In this document: piece by piece, positions 8,767 to 17,524 of the stretch
Layout: every line of letters starts with the position of its first letter
How positions within the stretch are numbered: position 1 is the stretch's first letter
NCBI RefSeq assembly: GCF_000306965.1
Contig: NZ_JH976443.1
Coordinates: 1,847 to 65,846, forward strand
DNA from: Amphibacillus jilinensis Y1
Lineage (GTDB): Bacteria; Bacillota; Bacilli; Bacillales; Amphibacillaceae
DNA length: 64,000 nucleotides
Reading direction: 5' to 3'
Program-made: the position numbers and the translations under genes
Notes under the pieces: model-generated
Seen by the model: the letters and a program-made list of their open reading frames with translations, nothing else
The model's database searches: none
What the model was told of the DNA's origin: nothing

Positions 8767-9711
8767 TTAGTTAGCTAAATCATCTTCAAATTCAGCAAAC
8801 ACTTCACGAACGATATCATAGTCAGAAGACTGCGCTTCAGCTACACCATCCCACGTGTATATTTCATACATAATTTCTAACATTTCTTCGTTATCATTTA
8901 AACTTAAAAACGCTTCGGTAATTTGCTGCTTTATTTCATCTGGTAATTCACTTCTTACCGAAATCGTATCATTTGGAATTGGATCTGTATAACCGATGAC
9001 ACGAAGGTCGTCATATACATCTGGAAACTCGTCTGCAAGTGTGTCACGTGCATCGTCAAATGTCGTTGCAAAATCAGCCTGTCCATCAATTAATTGCATC
9101 ATGGCATTATCATGGCCACCTACGCTAAAGCGTTGGAAATGGTCATCTAAATCTTCGATACCCATGTCAAGCAACTGCTTCGCAGGGAATAAGAAACCTG
9201 ATGTTGATAAATCATCTGGATAAGCCCAAACCAGGCCTTCTGTTTCTATTATATCTTCGATCGATTCAATTGGAGAGTCCGCTGGAACGGTATATTGTGC
9301 AACATACGAATCCTCATCGTTACGAATCGACTTCAAAATAACTTCAACGCCAGCACGGTCTTCAGCTTGAACAAAACCAAATGGGTTTAAAAAGCCAATA
9401 TCAACCTGTTGTGTACGCATCGCTTCAATAAGCCCACTAAAATCAACCATAACTTCTGCTTGAACAGGAATGCCTAATTCTTCTGACAAAAATGCTTCTA
9501 ACGGTTCAGCAGTTGTAGCAATGTTGGCCGCATCTTGAGAAGGGATAAATCCCATTACTAATTTATCTATTTCTTCCGCATCTTCACCATTTTCAGAGCC
9601 ATTATCTGTCTGATCACCCGGTGTAGCATTCTCACCAATTTCTTCACCACATGCGACTAAGGCTAGTAAACCAAAAAAGACTAATACGACAAATCCTAAA
9701 CGCTTTAACAA
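8767..9711 (-). CDS. phnD: Phosphonate/phosphite-type substrate-binding lipoprotein
   Basis: A 314-residue PhnD-family binding protein with a lipoprotein signal ending LVAC, then an acidic linker rich in Glu/Asp/Asn, then the two-lobed PhnD fold (FIPSQDA, FLNPFGFV, STSGFLFP, GGHDNAM). The start is TTG with GGAGGGGG about 8 bases upstream. It is first in the phnD-phnC-phnE-phnE unit. The sequence does not tell phosphonates from phosphite. Confidence 0.9.
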   Translation of the reverse strand: MLKRLGFVVLVFFGLLALVACGEEIGENATPGDQTDNGSENGEDAEEIDKLVMGFIPSQDAANIATTAEPLEAFLSEELGIPVQAEVMVDFSGLIEAMRTQQVDIGFLNPFGFVQAEDRAGVEVILKSIRNDEDSYVAQYTVPADSPIESIEDIIETEGLVWAYPDDLSTSGFLFPAKQLLDMGIEDLDDHFQRFSVGGHDNAMMQLIDGQADFATTFDDARDTLADEFPDVYDDLRVIGYTDPIPNDTISVRSELPDEIKQQITEAFLSLNDNEEMLEIMYEIYTWDGVAEAQSSDYDIVREVFAEFEDDLAN

Positions 9712-9805
9712 AATAATTCCCCCTCCAAATAATCATATGTATTTGACCTACACATCCATTATTATTTAGAGGGGCTAACAAGTCAATGCAATTTACAAAA
9801 CTTTT

Positions 9806-9851
9806 ACGTTAAAAACTGATTTTTTATGTTAAATAGTCTAACAATGTTAAA
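9806..9851 (-). promoter_or_regulatory. Repeated TTTAACA motifs upstream of phnD (possible Pho box)
   Basis: Read on the minus strand, TTTAACA occurs at 9851-9845 and again at 9833-9827, with TTTAACG at 9813-9807. These resemble PhoP half-sites (TTAACA), but the spacing of 18-20 bp is not the 11-bp period of a standard Bacillus Pho box. The rest of the 285-bp gap is AT-rich without other visible signals. Confidence 0.3.
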
Positions 9852-9996
9852 CTTTTCACTTATAGATTACTCATTATTACGTTTTTTATTCCACTTTATT
9901 ACTTTTTTTCGTCTATTTCCGAACATTGGTTGTTATCCGCGTTTATTTGTATCGTTTTTTAGAGAGGCAAGCAGGATGACCATTGCTAGTCAACGA

Positions 9997-10674
9997 TTAT
10001 AGGAGTTCAGCAGCATTACTGAAAACAACATTTCGAGACAAAACGACAGGTTTAGACGTATAGCGTTGCACCGTTTCTTTCATTATTTGCGTATAGCCAA
10101 TACAATCCAATACAATCACACTTATATCAGTCTGATCTAATTGTTTAGTCGCCTCTACTAATTGTTGTTCAGAATAGTGATAAGGCGAGCAAGCGACGGC
10201 TGTTACGTTAAAACCGGCAAGTTGCCACTTTTCTTTAATGGCATCGGATTGTTCAATTAATGGAACAATGACCCCAATATGATCAGTGTCACGAAGTAAC
10301 CCTTTCGTCACATGGTTTAATAAATAATCAGGATAAATAATCGGAAGATCGGAGTTAAATGGTTTAAAATAACCGGTACACGCTAAAATAATCAAGCTCA
10401 CATTATCGTGATGATTAAACTGATCAATTAATGTTTGGATGATTGGGAGAATGCGTGTTTTCGCCATTTTAACCTGTGTGCCATCATTTAACTTCGAGAC
10501 AAGTGTATTTTCATTTGGAAGTGGTTTAATAGACGCTAAGGTCTGTACAGTACATTGATCAAGTACCCCACGCTGAATGAATGCCACATGATTATTAAAA
10601 AAACGCGTAATTTCAGGGAACAGATCTCGTCGTGGTGATTGACCAATTGTAATAATCCCAACTTGATTTTGCAT
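9997..10674 (-). CDS. aroM: AroM family protein
   Basis: A 225-residue relative of E. coli AroM, whose function is not established. The start MQNQVGIITIGQSPRRD and end NAAELL match the family. The fold resembles Asp/Glu racemases and related isomerases. Two cysteines sit where that superfamily has its catalytic pair: C99 in LILACTGY and C191 in VLDCIGY; as I recall, E. coli AroM keeps only the second. AGGGGG lies before the ATG. It follows oppA on the minus strand beyond a terminator, and this gene family recurs beside oligopeptide ABC and DUF1177 genes in other genomes (from memory). A racemase or isomerase role is inference. Confidence 0.82.
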   Translation of the reverse strand: MQNQVGIITIGQSPRRDLFPEITRFFNNHVAFIQRGVLDQCTVQTLASIKPLPNENTLVSKLNDGTQVKMAKTRILPIIQTLIDQFNHHDNVSLIILACTGYFKPFNSDLPIIYPDYLLNHVTKGLLRDTDHIGVIVPLIEQSDAIKEKWQLAGFNVTAVACSPYHYSEQQLVEATKQLDQTDISVIVLDCIGYTQIMKETVQRYTSKPVVLSRNVVFSNAAELL

Positions 10675-10802
10675 GATTTACCCCCTAAAAAATCTTAAAT
10701 TCGCTTACTATCTATCGAATATCAGTTTTCCTATACTTTGCATTTCAAAATGTTAACGATGTTAAAGACCGCTTCTAAAAATCCAACAGTTCTAACATCT
10801 AG

Positions 10803-10840
10803 TAAAAAGGAAGCAGGCAAATTACCTCACCTACTTCCTT
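10803..10840 (-). terminator. Terminator of the binding-protein gene
   Basis: On the minus strand AAGGAAGTAGG pairs with CCTGCTTCCTT (one G-U/mismatch) followed by TTTACTAG. It lies directly after the oppA stop, before aroM. Confidence 0.75.
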
Positions 10841-10845
10841 CATTA

Positions 10846-12456
10846 TTATTCGTTACTAAGCGATATGTTAACACCATTTGGACTAACAACATAGATTGAA
10901 CCATCTGCTGATAAGTGAAACCCTTCAACTTTTGGATTAATTCCCATAGCAATATCTAAATTGTCAAATTCAATGGTCGCATAATCATTCATAATCTCAG
11001 AAACAGCTTCTTGATAAAGCTCAGCGCGCTCTTCTTGATCTACTGTTTCAGTAAGCGCTCGATCAAGTAACTCATCTACTGTATCATTGGCATAACCTTT
11101 ACCATTTCCATTCGAACCATGTTGGTTAGAGTGGAAGCGTGGATTAAGGAAGAAGTACGGATCCGGATACCATGACCAACCACCAATGTTCATCGGTGCA
11201 TTGTTGCTAGAGATGGTATCTGTCAACGTGCCCCATTCTGAAACTTGAATATTAACATCAATATTTAAGTTTTCTTTCATTTGATTTTGAAAAATCGTTG
11301 CATAATTTGTCCGCGTTTCTAATACATAGAGGTCAATTTCAAATCCACCCGCATACTCGGTTTCGTCTAATATTGCCTGCGCTTCTTCTGGATCATAGTC
11401 AGCTTTGAGCGATTCAAAATCATCATCATAGCCCCATGATCCTTGTGGCAATGGACCATTAGCTACCGCTGCTCCTCCCCACTGGTGAACACCTTGAACA
11501 ATTTCTTCTATATTTGTTGCTTTAAAGATCGCTTCTCTTACTAGAGGATCTGCTGTCGGTCCCTCTTGATAATTCATATCTAAATAGGTAATTGAAAGAC
11601 CTGGTGTTGATAGTAACTCTAGATCATCATCTTGATCAATGACTTCTCTATTTTGCCCTCTAATATCAGTAGCTACATCAATATCTCCTGATCGCAACGC
11701 ATTGGTCATCATCGCTTGATCGGTAATAAATGTGTAAGTAACCCCATCGAGGTGTGGCTCTTCTCCCCAATAATTATCATGTTTGACTAAATCGACTTGT
11801 TGATCGGTTTGCCAGTTTTCTAATATAAAAGGCCCCGTTCCAACTAAATGGGCACCAAATTGATCGCCCCAACCTTCTACTTCTTCTTCAGGGACAATAA
11901 TATTCCCTTGGTCAGTAAGCATGGCAAGTAATGCTGAATTGGGTTCTTCTAAATGAATAACAACTTCAAATTCTCCTGTCACTTCAACACTTTCTACACC
12001 GGACAAGCGATTCTGTGCAGATGTTTCTGCAGAACGTTCCAAGCTATATTGAACATCTTCCGCAGTCATTAAACGGCCATCTTGATACTCACCAGGTTGG
12101 AAGTGAACATCTTCTCGTATTGTAAATGTATACGACATCATGTCATCAGCCGCTTCCCATTCCGTAGCCAAGCCAGGAACAAAGCTTTGTAAATCTTGAT
12201 CGTAGACAATGAGCGTATCTGCTATCGCGCGCATAATTTGTGACTCATACACACCTGTATATAGTGTAGGATCAAGGGTTGCTGCATTGGAAGATAGTCC
12301 AATATTTAAAACCCCACCACTCGTTACGCCTTCTTCTTCACCTGATGTACCTTCGTTAGTCTCTTCCGTATCATTTGATCCACATGCTATTAGCACGAGC
12401 ATAAACGACACAAGTAAAAAAGTTAAAAACAGAAACCGATAAGCTCTTCTTTCCAT
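10846..12456 (-). CDS. Oligopeptide/dipeptide-type ABC transporter binding lipoprotein
   Basis: SBP_bac_5 family protein of 536 residues with a lipoprotein signal ending LIACGS, a Glu/Gly-rich linker, and family blocks such as YSLERS, GTGPFILENW and WYPDPY. The chosen ATG (12456) has GAGGGGG 10 bases upstream; an in-frame extension to 12522 lacks a site and would put charged residues before the signal. Divergent from the permease genes, with operator-like repeats at both starts. The family also includes nickel, glutathione and delta-aminolevulinate carriers, so the true ligand is open. Confidence 0.88.
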   Translation of the reverse strand: MERRAYRFLFLTFLLVSFMLVLIACGSNDTEETNEGTSGEEEGVTSGGVLNIGLSSNAATLDPTLYTGVYESQIMRAIADTLIVYDQDLQSFVPGLATEWEAADDMMSYTFTIREDVHFQPGEYQDGRLMTAEDVQYSLERSAETSAQNRLSGVESVEVTGEFEVVIHLEEPNSALLAMLTDQGNIIVPEEEVEGWGDQFGAHLVGTGPFILENWQTDQQVDLVKHDNYWGEEPHLDGVTYTFITDQAMMTNALRSGDIDVATDIRGQNREVIDQDDDLELLSTPGLSITYLDMNYQEGPTADPLVREAIFKATNIEEIVQGVHQWGGAAVANGPLPQGSWGYDDDFESLKADYDPEEAQAILDETEYAGGFEIDLYVLETRTNYATIFQNQMKENLNIDVNIQVSEWGTLTDTISSNNAPMNIGGWSWYPDPYFFLNPRFHSNQHGSNGNGKGYANDTVDELLDRALTETVDQEERAELYQEAVSEIMNDYATIEFDNLDIAMGINPKVEGFHLSADGSIYVVSPNGVNISLSNE

Positions 12457-12484
12457 TCCATGATACCCCCTCTTTGTCATTTGG

Positions 12485-12517
12485 TTCATATAGTGATACA
12501 AAAGTTCATATAATGAA
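12485..12517. promoter_or_regulatory. Paired operator-like repeats upstream of the binding-protein gene
   Basis: TTCATATAGTGAT (12485-12497) and TTCATATAATGAA (12505-12517) lie 20 bp apart, start to start. TTCAT-ATA-ATGAA is itself an inverted repeat. The same pair recurs at 12653-12685, so they are likely binding sites of one regulator serving both directions, most simply the IclR protein encoded in the cluster. Confidence 0.7.
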
Positions 12518-12614
12518 TACATATTACCTTATCACATCACATTCTTGTTGTAAATATAAATTTTTAGAAAATTTAAAATAATCATAAAAGTGATTATTTT
12601 TTCTTGTCATCCTA

Positions 12615-12643
12615 TTTACATCAGTGAGATTCGATGGTAACAT
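12615..12643 (+). promoter_or_regulatory. Sigma-A-like promoter of the oppBCDF-DUF1177-M20 operon
   Basis: TTTACA (12615-12620) and TAACAT (12638-12643) are 17 bp apart. Transcription would start near 12650, placing the two operator-like repeats at 12653 and 12673 just downstream, a roadblock arrangement that suggests repression. Confidence 0.55.
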
Positions 12644-12652
12644 CTTTACTAA

Positions 12653-12685
12653 TTCATATAATAAAACAATAGTTCATATAATGAA
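12653..12685. promoter_or_regulatory. Paired operator-like repeats upstream of oppB
   Basis: TTCATATAATAAA (12653-12665) and TTCATATAATGAA (12673-12685) are again 20 bp apart, two helical turns, as in the pair at 12485. They lie between the promoter and the oppB start. Confidence 0.72.
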
Positions 12686-12701
12686 TCAAGGAGGTGCTCA
12701 A

Positions 12702-13667
12702 TTGAAAAAATTTTTAATTAAACGTATCTTACAGCTCATTCCCACTTTATTTGTCGTTGCTGTGATTGTCTTCTTCATTACACGAATGTTACCAGGTGAT
12801 CCTGCCGCGGTGATGCTCGGACCACAAGCGAGCGCCGAAGATGTTGCTGCTTATTCTGAACGATTAGGTTTGAATGATCCTTTGTATCAACAATTTTTTG
12901 ACTATTTAGTCAATTTGTTGCGCTTTGATTTTGGTAATTCCCTTAATTATAACCAACCCGTAGCAGACTTAATTATGGAGCGTTTCCCAAATACAATTAT
13001 TCTAGCTGTTAGCGCCTTAACCCTTGCCATACTTATCGGTGTTCCGGCTGGCATCCTTGCCGCTAAAAAACAAAACACCTTCATTGATTATATCGTCACT
13101 ACCCTTTCACTCGTTGGCGTTTCAATGCCGATTTTTTGGTTAGGTGTCATGTTAGTTCTATTATTTAGCGTCAACCTTGGTTGGCTACCTTCTACAGGTA
13201 TGGGATCGATTAATGATGGTTTATGGCCATTTTTTAGACATCTTATCTTACCTAGCCTTGCCTTAGCTACGATACCAATGGCTGAATTTGCAAGAGTGAT
13301 TCGGTCAAGCATGCTAGAAACACTATCAAATGATTACATTAAAGCTGCACGATCAAAGGGATTGAAGGAAACCATTGTAATCTATAAACATGCACTAAAA
13401 AATGCATTGACCCCACTACTAACCGTCATGGGCTTGCAATTTTCTAAACTACTCGGTGGAGCTGTTCTTACTGAAACGATTTTTAGTTGGCCAGGTATGG
13501 GATTATTAATCGTTAATGCGATTGATCGTAGAGATTTCGTTGTCGTCCAAGGTTCTGTTATCTTTGTTGCGATTATTTATGTCGTCATTAATTTAATTGT
13601 CGACATTCTCTATAAAGTCGTCAATCCAAAGATCAATTTAGATGATCAGCATGGAGGTGGTAGTTAA
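12702..13667 (+). CDS. Oligopeptide/dipeptide ABC transporter permease B
   Basis: DppB/OppB-family permease of 321 residues. It starts MKKFLIKRILQLIPTLFVV and has about six membrane segments, the family motif RMLPGDPAAVMLG near the N terminus and the EAA loop DYIKAARSKGLKETIVIYKH. The start is TTG at 12702 with AAGGAGG before it; upstream in-frame codons to 12624 overlap the operator repeats and lack a site. First gene of a run of at least six with short gaps. Confidence 0.9.
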   Translation: MKKFLIKRILQLIPTLFVVAVIVFFITRMLPGDPAAVMLGPQASAEDVAAYSERLGLNDPLYQQFFDYLVNLLRFDFGNSLNYNQPVADLIMERFPNTIILAVSALTLAILIGVPAGILAAKKQNTFIDYIVTTLSLVGVSMPIFWLGVMLVLLFSVNLGWLPSTGMGSINDGLWPFFRHLILPSLALATIPMAEFARVIRSSMLETLSNDYIKAARSKGLKETIVIYKHALKNALTPLLTVMGLQFSKLLGGAVLTETIFSWPGMGLLIVNAIDRRDFVVVQGSVIFVAIIYVVINLIVDILYKVVNPKINLDDQHGGGS

Positions 13668-13668
13668 T

Positions 13669-14562
13669 ATGGAAACGATGAGTGAAATTGAGCAAAGCAA
13701 AGAACTTCAATATCTAAAAGCAAAACGCGAACAATCCTTTTTGCGAAAACTGTTGCGAAACAGATTTGCGGCTTTAGGATTAGTTATTATCTTCATATTA
13801 ATTATTACGGCGATCTTTGCGCCTTGGATTGCGACACATAGCCCAAACGCCATGGATGTATCCAAAAGCTTACTCAGTCCTGGTCAACAAGGGCACTTAC
13901 TCGGCACAGATAGTTATGGTCGTGATACGTTTAGTCGAATCGTGTATGGCTCAAGGATTTCATTGATTGTTGGGGTTTCTGCCGTCTTATTTGGCGCCAT
14001 ATTCGGATCATTGCTCGGACTCATATCTGGTTATGTTGGCGGTCGGACAGATTCAATTATTATGCGGATGGTCGATGGGATGATGGCCTTCCCTTTTATT
14101 CTTCTTGCCATCGTACTCATGACCGTGTTAGGGCAAGGATTAGTCAATGTGGTGATTGCCATCGGCGTATCTAATATCCCTGGCTTTGCTCGGGTATTTA
14201 GAGGCCAAGTGTTAAGTGTAAAGGAAGCAGAATATATAGAGGTAACTCGCTCATTGGGGGCCAAGCACGGTCGCATTTTATTTAAACATATTGTTCCCAA
14301 CAGTATAGCGCCATTAATTGTCTATGCAACGATGAGCATCGCTGGAGCAATTATCTCCGAAGCCTCTTTAAGTTTCTTAGGACTGGGGATCGAGCCCCCT
14401 ACCGCTTCATGGGGAAGCATGCTTCAAGAAGGAAAAGACTTTCTTGTCCTTAGCCCTCAACTAGCCACCGTTTCAGGCTTAGCGATTTTATTTACTGTAC
14501 TTGGGATTAACTTATTTGGAGATGGTTTAAGAGACGCCTTAGATCCGAAAATGAAAGTCTAA
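13669..14562 (+). CDS. Oligopeptide/dipeptide ABC transporter permease C
   Basis: DppC/OppC-family permease of 297 residues. It has an N-terminal cytoplasmic segment with the LRKLLRNRFAALGL entry, a GTDSYGRDTFSRIVYGSRISL block typical of DppC, and the EAA loop around EVTRSLGAKHGRILFKH. ATG at 13669 follows GGAGGTGG; the gene begins one base after the oppB stop, so translation is probably coupled. Confidence 0.9.
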   Translation: METMSEIEQSKELQYLKAKREQSFLRKLLRNRFAALGLVIIFILIITAIFAPWIATHSPNAMDVSKSLLSPGQQGHLLGTDSYGRDTFSRIVYGSRISLIVGVSAVLFGAIFGSLLGLISGYVGGRTDSIIMRMVDGMMAFPFILLAIVLMTVLGQGLVNVVIAIGVSNIPGFARVFRGQVLSVKEAEYIEVTRSLGAKHGRILFKHIVPNSIAPLIVYATMSIAGAIISEASLSFLGLGIEPPTASWGSMLQEGKDFLVLSPQLATVSGLAILFTVLGINLFGDGLRDALDPKMKV

Positions 14563-14582
14563 CTAACAAGGGAGGTGAACGT

Positions 14583-15608
14583 ATGTCAGATCCATTATTA
14601 AAGGTTGATAACTTACACGTTGAATTTAAGACCGGATCCATTATCACACGCGCTGTTAATGGCGTAACATTTGAACTTAATGAACAAGAGAACATTGGCA
14701 TTGTTGGTGAATCTGGTTCTGGAAAGAGTGTAACTGCAACCTCAATTCTTCAGTTAATACCTAGCCCACCAGCCAAAGTAGCAAATGGAGCTATATATTT
14801 TAAAGGGAAAAATTTGCTTAAACTCTCTAGTAAAGAGATGCGTAAAATTCGTGGCAATGAAATATCAATGATTTTCCAAGATCCATCAACAAGTTTAAAC
14901 CCGGTTTTTACCGTTGGCAATCAACTAATTGAGACGATCCGCGCGCATAAAAAAGTATCAAAAAAACAAGCCAAACAAAAGGCGATTTCACTACTTGATC
15001 TTGTTGGGATTCCCGCTCCAGACAAACGCATTGATATGTATCCTCACGAATTTTCAGGGGGCATGCGACAAAGGGTGATGATTGCCATCGCACTCGCTTG
15101 TGATCCGGAAGTATTAATCGCTGATGAGCCAACGACTGCCTTAGATGTAACGGTACAAGCTCAGATTCTTAATTTAATGAAAGAACTTCAAGAAAGATTA
15201 GGTATGTCAATTATTATGATTACCCACGACCTTGGCGTCGTTTGGGAAACGTGCGACAAACTGTTGGTTATGTATGCAGGTCGAGTCGTCGAATCTGCAT
15301 CTGTCAAGGATCTTTACCAACAGCCTTTGCACCCATACACATGGGGACTACTTGATTCTCAAATCTCTGAAGGGCAGAATAGCGCAGAGCCTTTAGCTTC
15401 AATTCCTGGTAGCCCACCTGATTTAAGCTATGAAATAAAGGGGTGTCCTTTTGTCGAACGCTGTCCTTATGCACAAGATATTTGTTACCAAGAAACACCC
15501 CAACTCAATGAGACGATACAAGGGCATGCGGTCGCCTGTCACTTTCAAACCAGTGAGCATCAACTAGAGCGAAAGGAGCGTGAATACAGTGATGGAGACG
15601 CTACTTGA
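14583..15608 (+). CDS. Oligopeptide/dipeptide ABC transporter ATPase D
   Basis: ABC ATPase of 341 residues with Walker [10 protein letters not shown] (42-50), signature FSGGMRQR, Walker B VLIADEP and the C-terminal oligopeptide-transporter extension with a [14 protein letters not shown] cysteine cluster. In DppD-type ATPases that cluster can bind a [4Fe-4S] centre. GGGAGG precedes the ATG. Its 3' end overlaps the start of the next ATPase gene. Confidence 0.9.
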   Translation: MSDPLLKVDNLHVEFKTGSIITRAVNGVTFELNEQENIGIVGESGSGKSVTATSILQLIPSPPAKVANGAIYFKGKNLLKLSSKEMRKIRGNEISMIFQDPSTSLNPVFTVGNQLIETIRAHKKVSKKQAKQKAISLLDLVGIPAPDKRIDMYPHEFSGGMRQRVMIAIALACDPEVLIADEPTTALDVTVQAQILNLMKELQERLGMSIIMITHDLGVVWETCDKLLVMYAGRVVESASVKDLYQQPLHPYTWGLLDSQISEGQNSAEPLASIPGSPPDLSYEIKGCPFVERCPYAQDICYQETPQLNETIQGHAVACHFQTSEHQLERKEREYSDGDAT

Positions 15609-16560
15609 AGTTAACGGATTGAAAAAGCACTTTCCTGTTTCTAATCCGATCCCCTTTAAAAAATCAACGCAAAGTGTAAAAGCGGTTGATGGGGTTAATT
15701 TCGACGTTTATCAAGGCGAGACTTTAGGTATCGTTGGGGAATCTGGCTGCGGCAAATCGACAATGGCTAGACTCGTTAACCAATTAATTAAACCAACAGA
15801 CGGATCGGTTATTTTTAAAAAACAGAATTTAATTGACATGCCTGCCGAGAAGCTAAGACAAATGCGGCAAAAAATTCAAATGGTTTTCCAAGACCCTTAC
15901 GCTTCTCTTGATCCACGCTTAAAAGTTGGCGAGCTCATCGCAGAGCCACTTGTTATTCATCAAATAGGAGACCGAACAAGTCAAAAACAGCGTGTTGAAG
16001 AACTACTAGAAATCGTTGGGTTAAATAAACGCTATGCTGATCGCTACCCACATGAGTTTTCAGGGGGACAGCGACAGCGCATCAATATCGCCAGAGCCCT
16101 GACGTTAAACCCTGAGCTTGTTATATGTGATGAACCTGTTTCAGCCTTAGATGTCTCTGTTCAAGCACAAGTCATCAATTTGTTAAACAAACTGCAGCAG
16201 GATTTCAAATTAACATATATTTTTATTTCACATGATTTAAATGTTGTCCGCTATATGTGTGATCGCATTGCAGTTATGTACTTAGGGCGCATTGTGGAGA
16301 TCGGTACATTCGAAGAGATTTACGCCAATCCTCAACACCCTTACACGAAGGCACTATTTTCGGCGATACCAAAAGAAAGTCCGTTTGAAGAAAAAGAACG
16401 GATTATTTTAAAAGGAACGGTTCCTAGCCCGTTAAATCCACCATCAGGGTGTCATTTTCATGAACGTTGCCCGGTGGCGATCGATATTTGCAAAACTAAA
16501 GAACCTAAAATGATTACTAAAGAAAAAATACATCAAACATCTTGCCATTTAGCAGATTAG
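15592..16560 (+). CDS. Oligopeptide/dipeptide ABC transporter ATPase F
   Basis: Second ABC ATPase (322 residues) of the transporter. Walker A is GESGCGKST, the signature FSGGQRQR, Walker B VICDEP, and a C-terminal cysteine motif GCHFHERCPVAIDIC matches the OppF/DppF extension. Starts at GTG 15589 or ATG 15592 both suit the AGGAG at 15574; both overlap the oppD end by about 17-20 bases. It forms the ATPase heterodimer with the previous gene product. Confidence 0.9.
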   Translation: METLLEVNGLKKHFPVSNPIPFKKSTQSVKAVDGVNFDVYQGETLGIVGESGCGKSTMARLVNQLIKPTDGSVIFKKQNLIDMPAEKLRQMRQKIQMVFQDPYASLDPRLKVGELIAEPLVIHQIGDRTSQKQRVEELLEIVGLNKRYADRYPHEFSGGQRQRINIARALTLNPELVICDEPVSALDVSVQAQVINLLNKLQQDFKLTYIFISHDLNVVRYMCDRIAVMYLGRIVEIGTFEEIYANPQHPYTKALFSAIPKESPFEEKERIILKGTVPSPLNPPSGCHFHERCPVAIDICKTKEPKMITKEKIHQTSCHLAD

Positions 16561-16577
16561 AAGTCGGAGGAATTCAT

Positions 16578-17513
16578 ATGTCATTAAAACATGTTATGGA
16601 AGTATACGATTTGATGGACGACATCAATGTGACAGGAGATACGATTAAAGGATATTTAGCGACAATTAATCAACAAGGAACCATTAACGTACAAACCATC
16701 TCAGGTGATAAAGGGAAAACAGATTTTATTAAAGTACTTATTCCAGGTAAAAATGGCAAGTCTAAACAAGGAACGGCCCCTACACTAGGCATTATTGGAC
16801 GACTAGGTGGCATAGGTGCTCGTCCTGAGATGAATGGATTTGTTTCTGATGGCGATGGTGCATTAGCAAGCATGTCAGCTGCCGCTAAGTTATTAGATAT
16901 GGTGAACAAAGGTGATCAATTAGAGGGCGATATAATTTTAACGACTCACATTTGTCCAGACGCACCAACGCAGCCACATGACCCTGTTCCATTTATGGAT
17001 TCGCCTGTCGATATTATGACGATGAATCAATATGAGGTCGATGAAGCAATGGATGCCATTCTTTCCATTGATACAACAAAAGGGAATCAAATAATTAATC
17101 ACCGTGGTTTTGCCATCACACCTACTGTTAAAGAAGGATATATCTTAAAAGTAAGTGAAGATTTACTTCACGTTTATAGTCAATCGGTTGGAAAACTACC
17201 CGTGACGATGCCGATTACCACTCAAGATATTACACCATATGGTAATGATGTCTACCATATCAACAGTATACTTCAACCGTCTGTTGCAACAGATAAGCCG
17301 GTTGTCGGCGTCGCCGTAACAACAGAAACTGCCGTCGCAGGTTGCGGCACAGGGGCAAGCCGTGTCACAGATGTAGAAGAAGTCGTTCGTTATTGTCTTG
17401 AAGTGGCAAAACTCTACGGACAGTCGAAATGCGCCTTTTATAATGAAAAAGAATTCAAGCATTTAGAATCACTTTATGGAAAAATGACACATTTGCAAAC
17501 GTTAGCCAATTAA
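16578..17513 (+). CDS. DUF1177 family protein
   Basis: A 311-residue member of a family named only as DUF1177, function unknown. Visible blocks are GIIGRLGGIGARPEMNGFVS, THICPDAPTQPHDPVPFM and AVAGCGTGASRV; the conserved His/Asp/Cys suggest a metal-dependent or hydrolytic enzyme, but that is inference. No signal peptide. ATG at 16578 has GGAGG 7 bases upstream; an in-frame start at 16542 would overlap oppF and lacks a site. It sits 17 bp after oppF and 11 bp before the M20 gene, so it is part of the operon. Confidence 0.8.
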   Translation: MSLKHVMEVYDLMDDINVTGDTIKGYLATINQQGTINVQTISGDKGKTDFIKVLIPGKNGKSKQGTAPTLGIIGRLGGIGARPEMNGFVSDGDGALASMSAAAKLLDMVNKGDQLEGDIILTTHICPDAPTQPHDPVPFMDSPVDIMTMNQYEVDEAMDAILSIDTTKGNQIINHRGFAITPTVKEGYILKVSEDLLHVYSQSVGKLPVTMPITTQDITPYGNDVYHINSILQPSVATDKPVVGVAVTTETAVAGCGTGASRVTDVEEVVRYCLEVAKLYGQSKCAFYNEKEFKHLESLYGKMTHLQTLAN

Positions 17514-17524
17514 GGAGGCTTTAA

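Noticed and set aside
12485-12685. Four TTCATATAATGAA-like repeats considered as a mobile-element end
   Set aside because: They are short, symmetric, paired at 20 bp and placed at two gene starts, which fits operators better.
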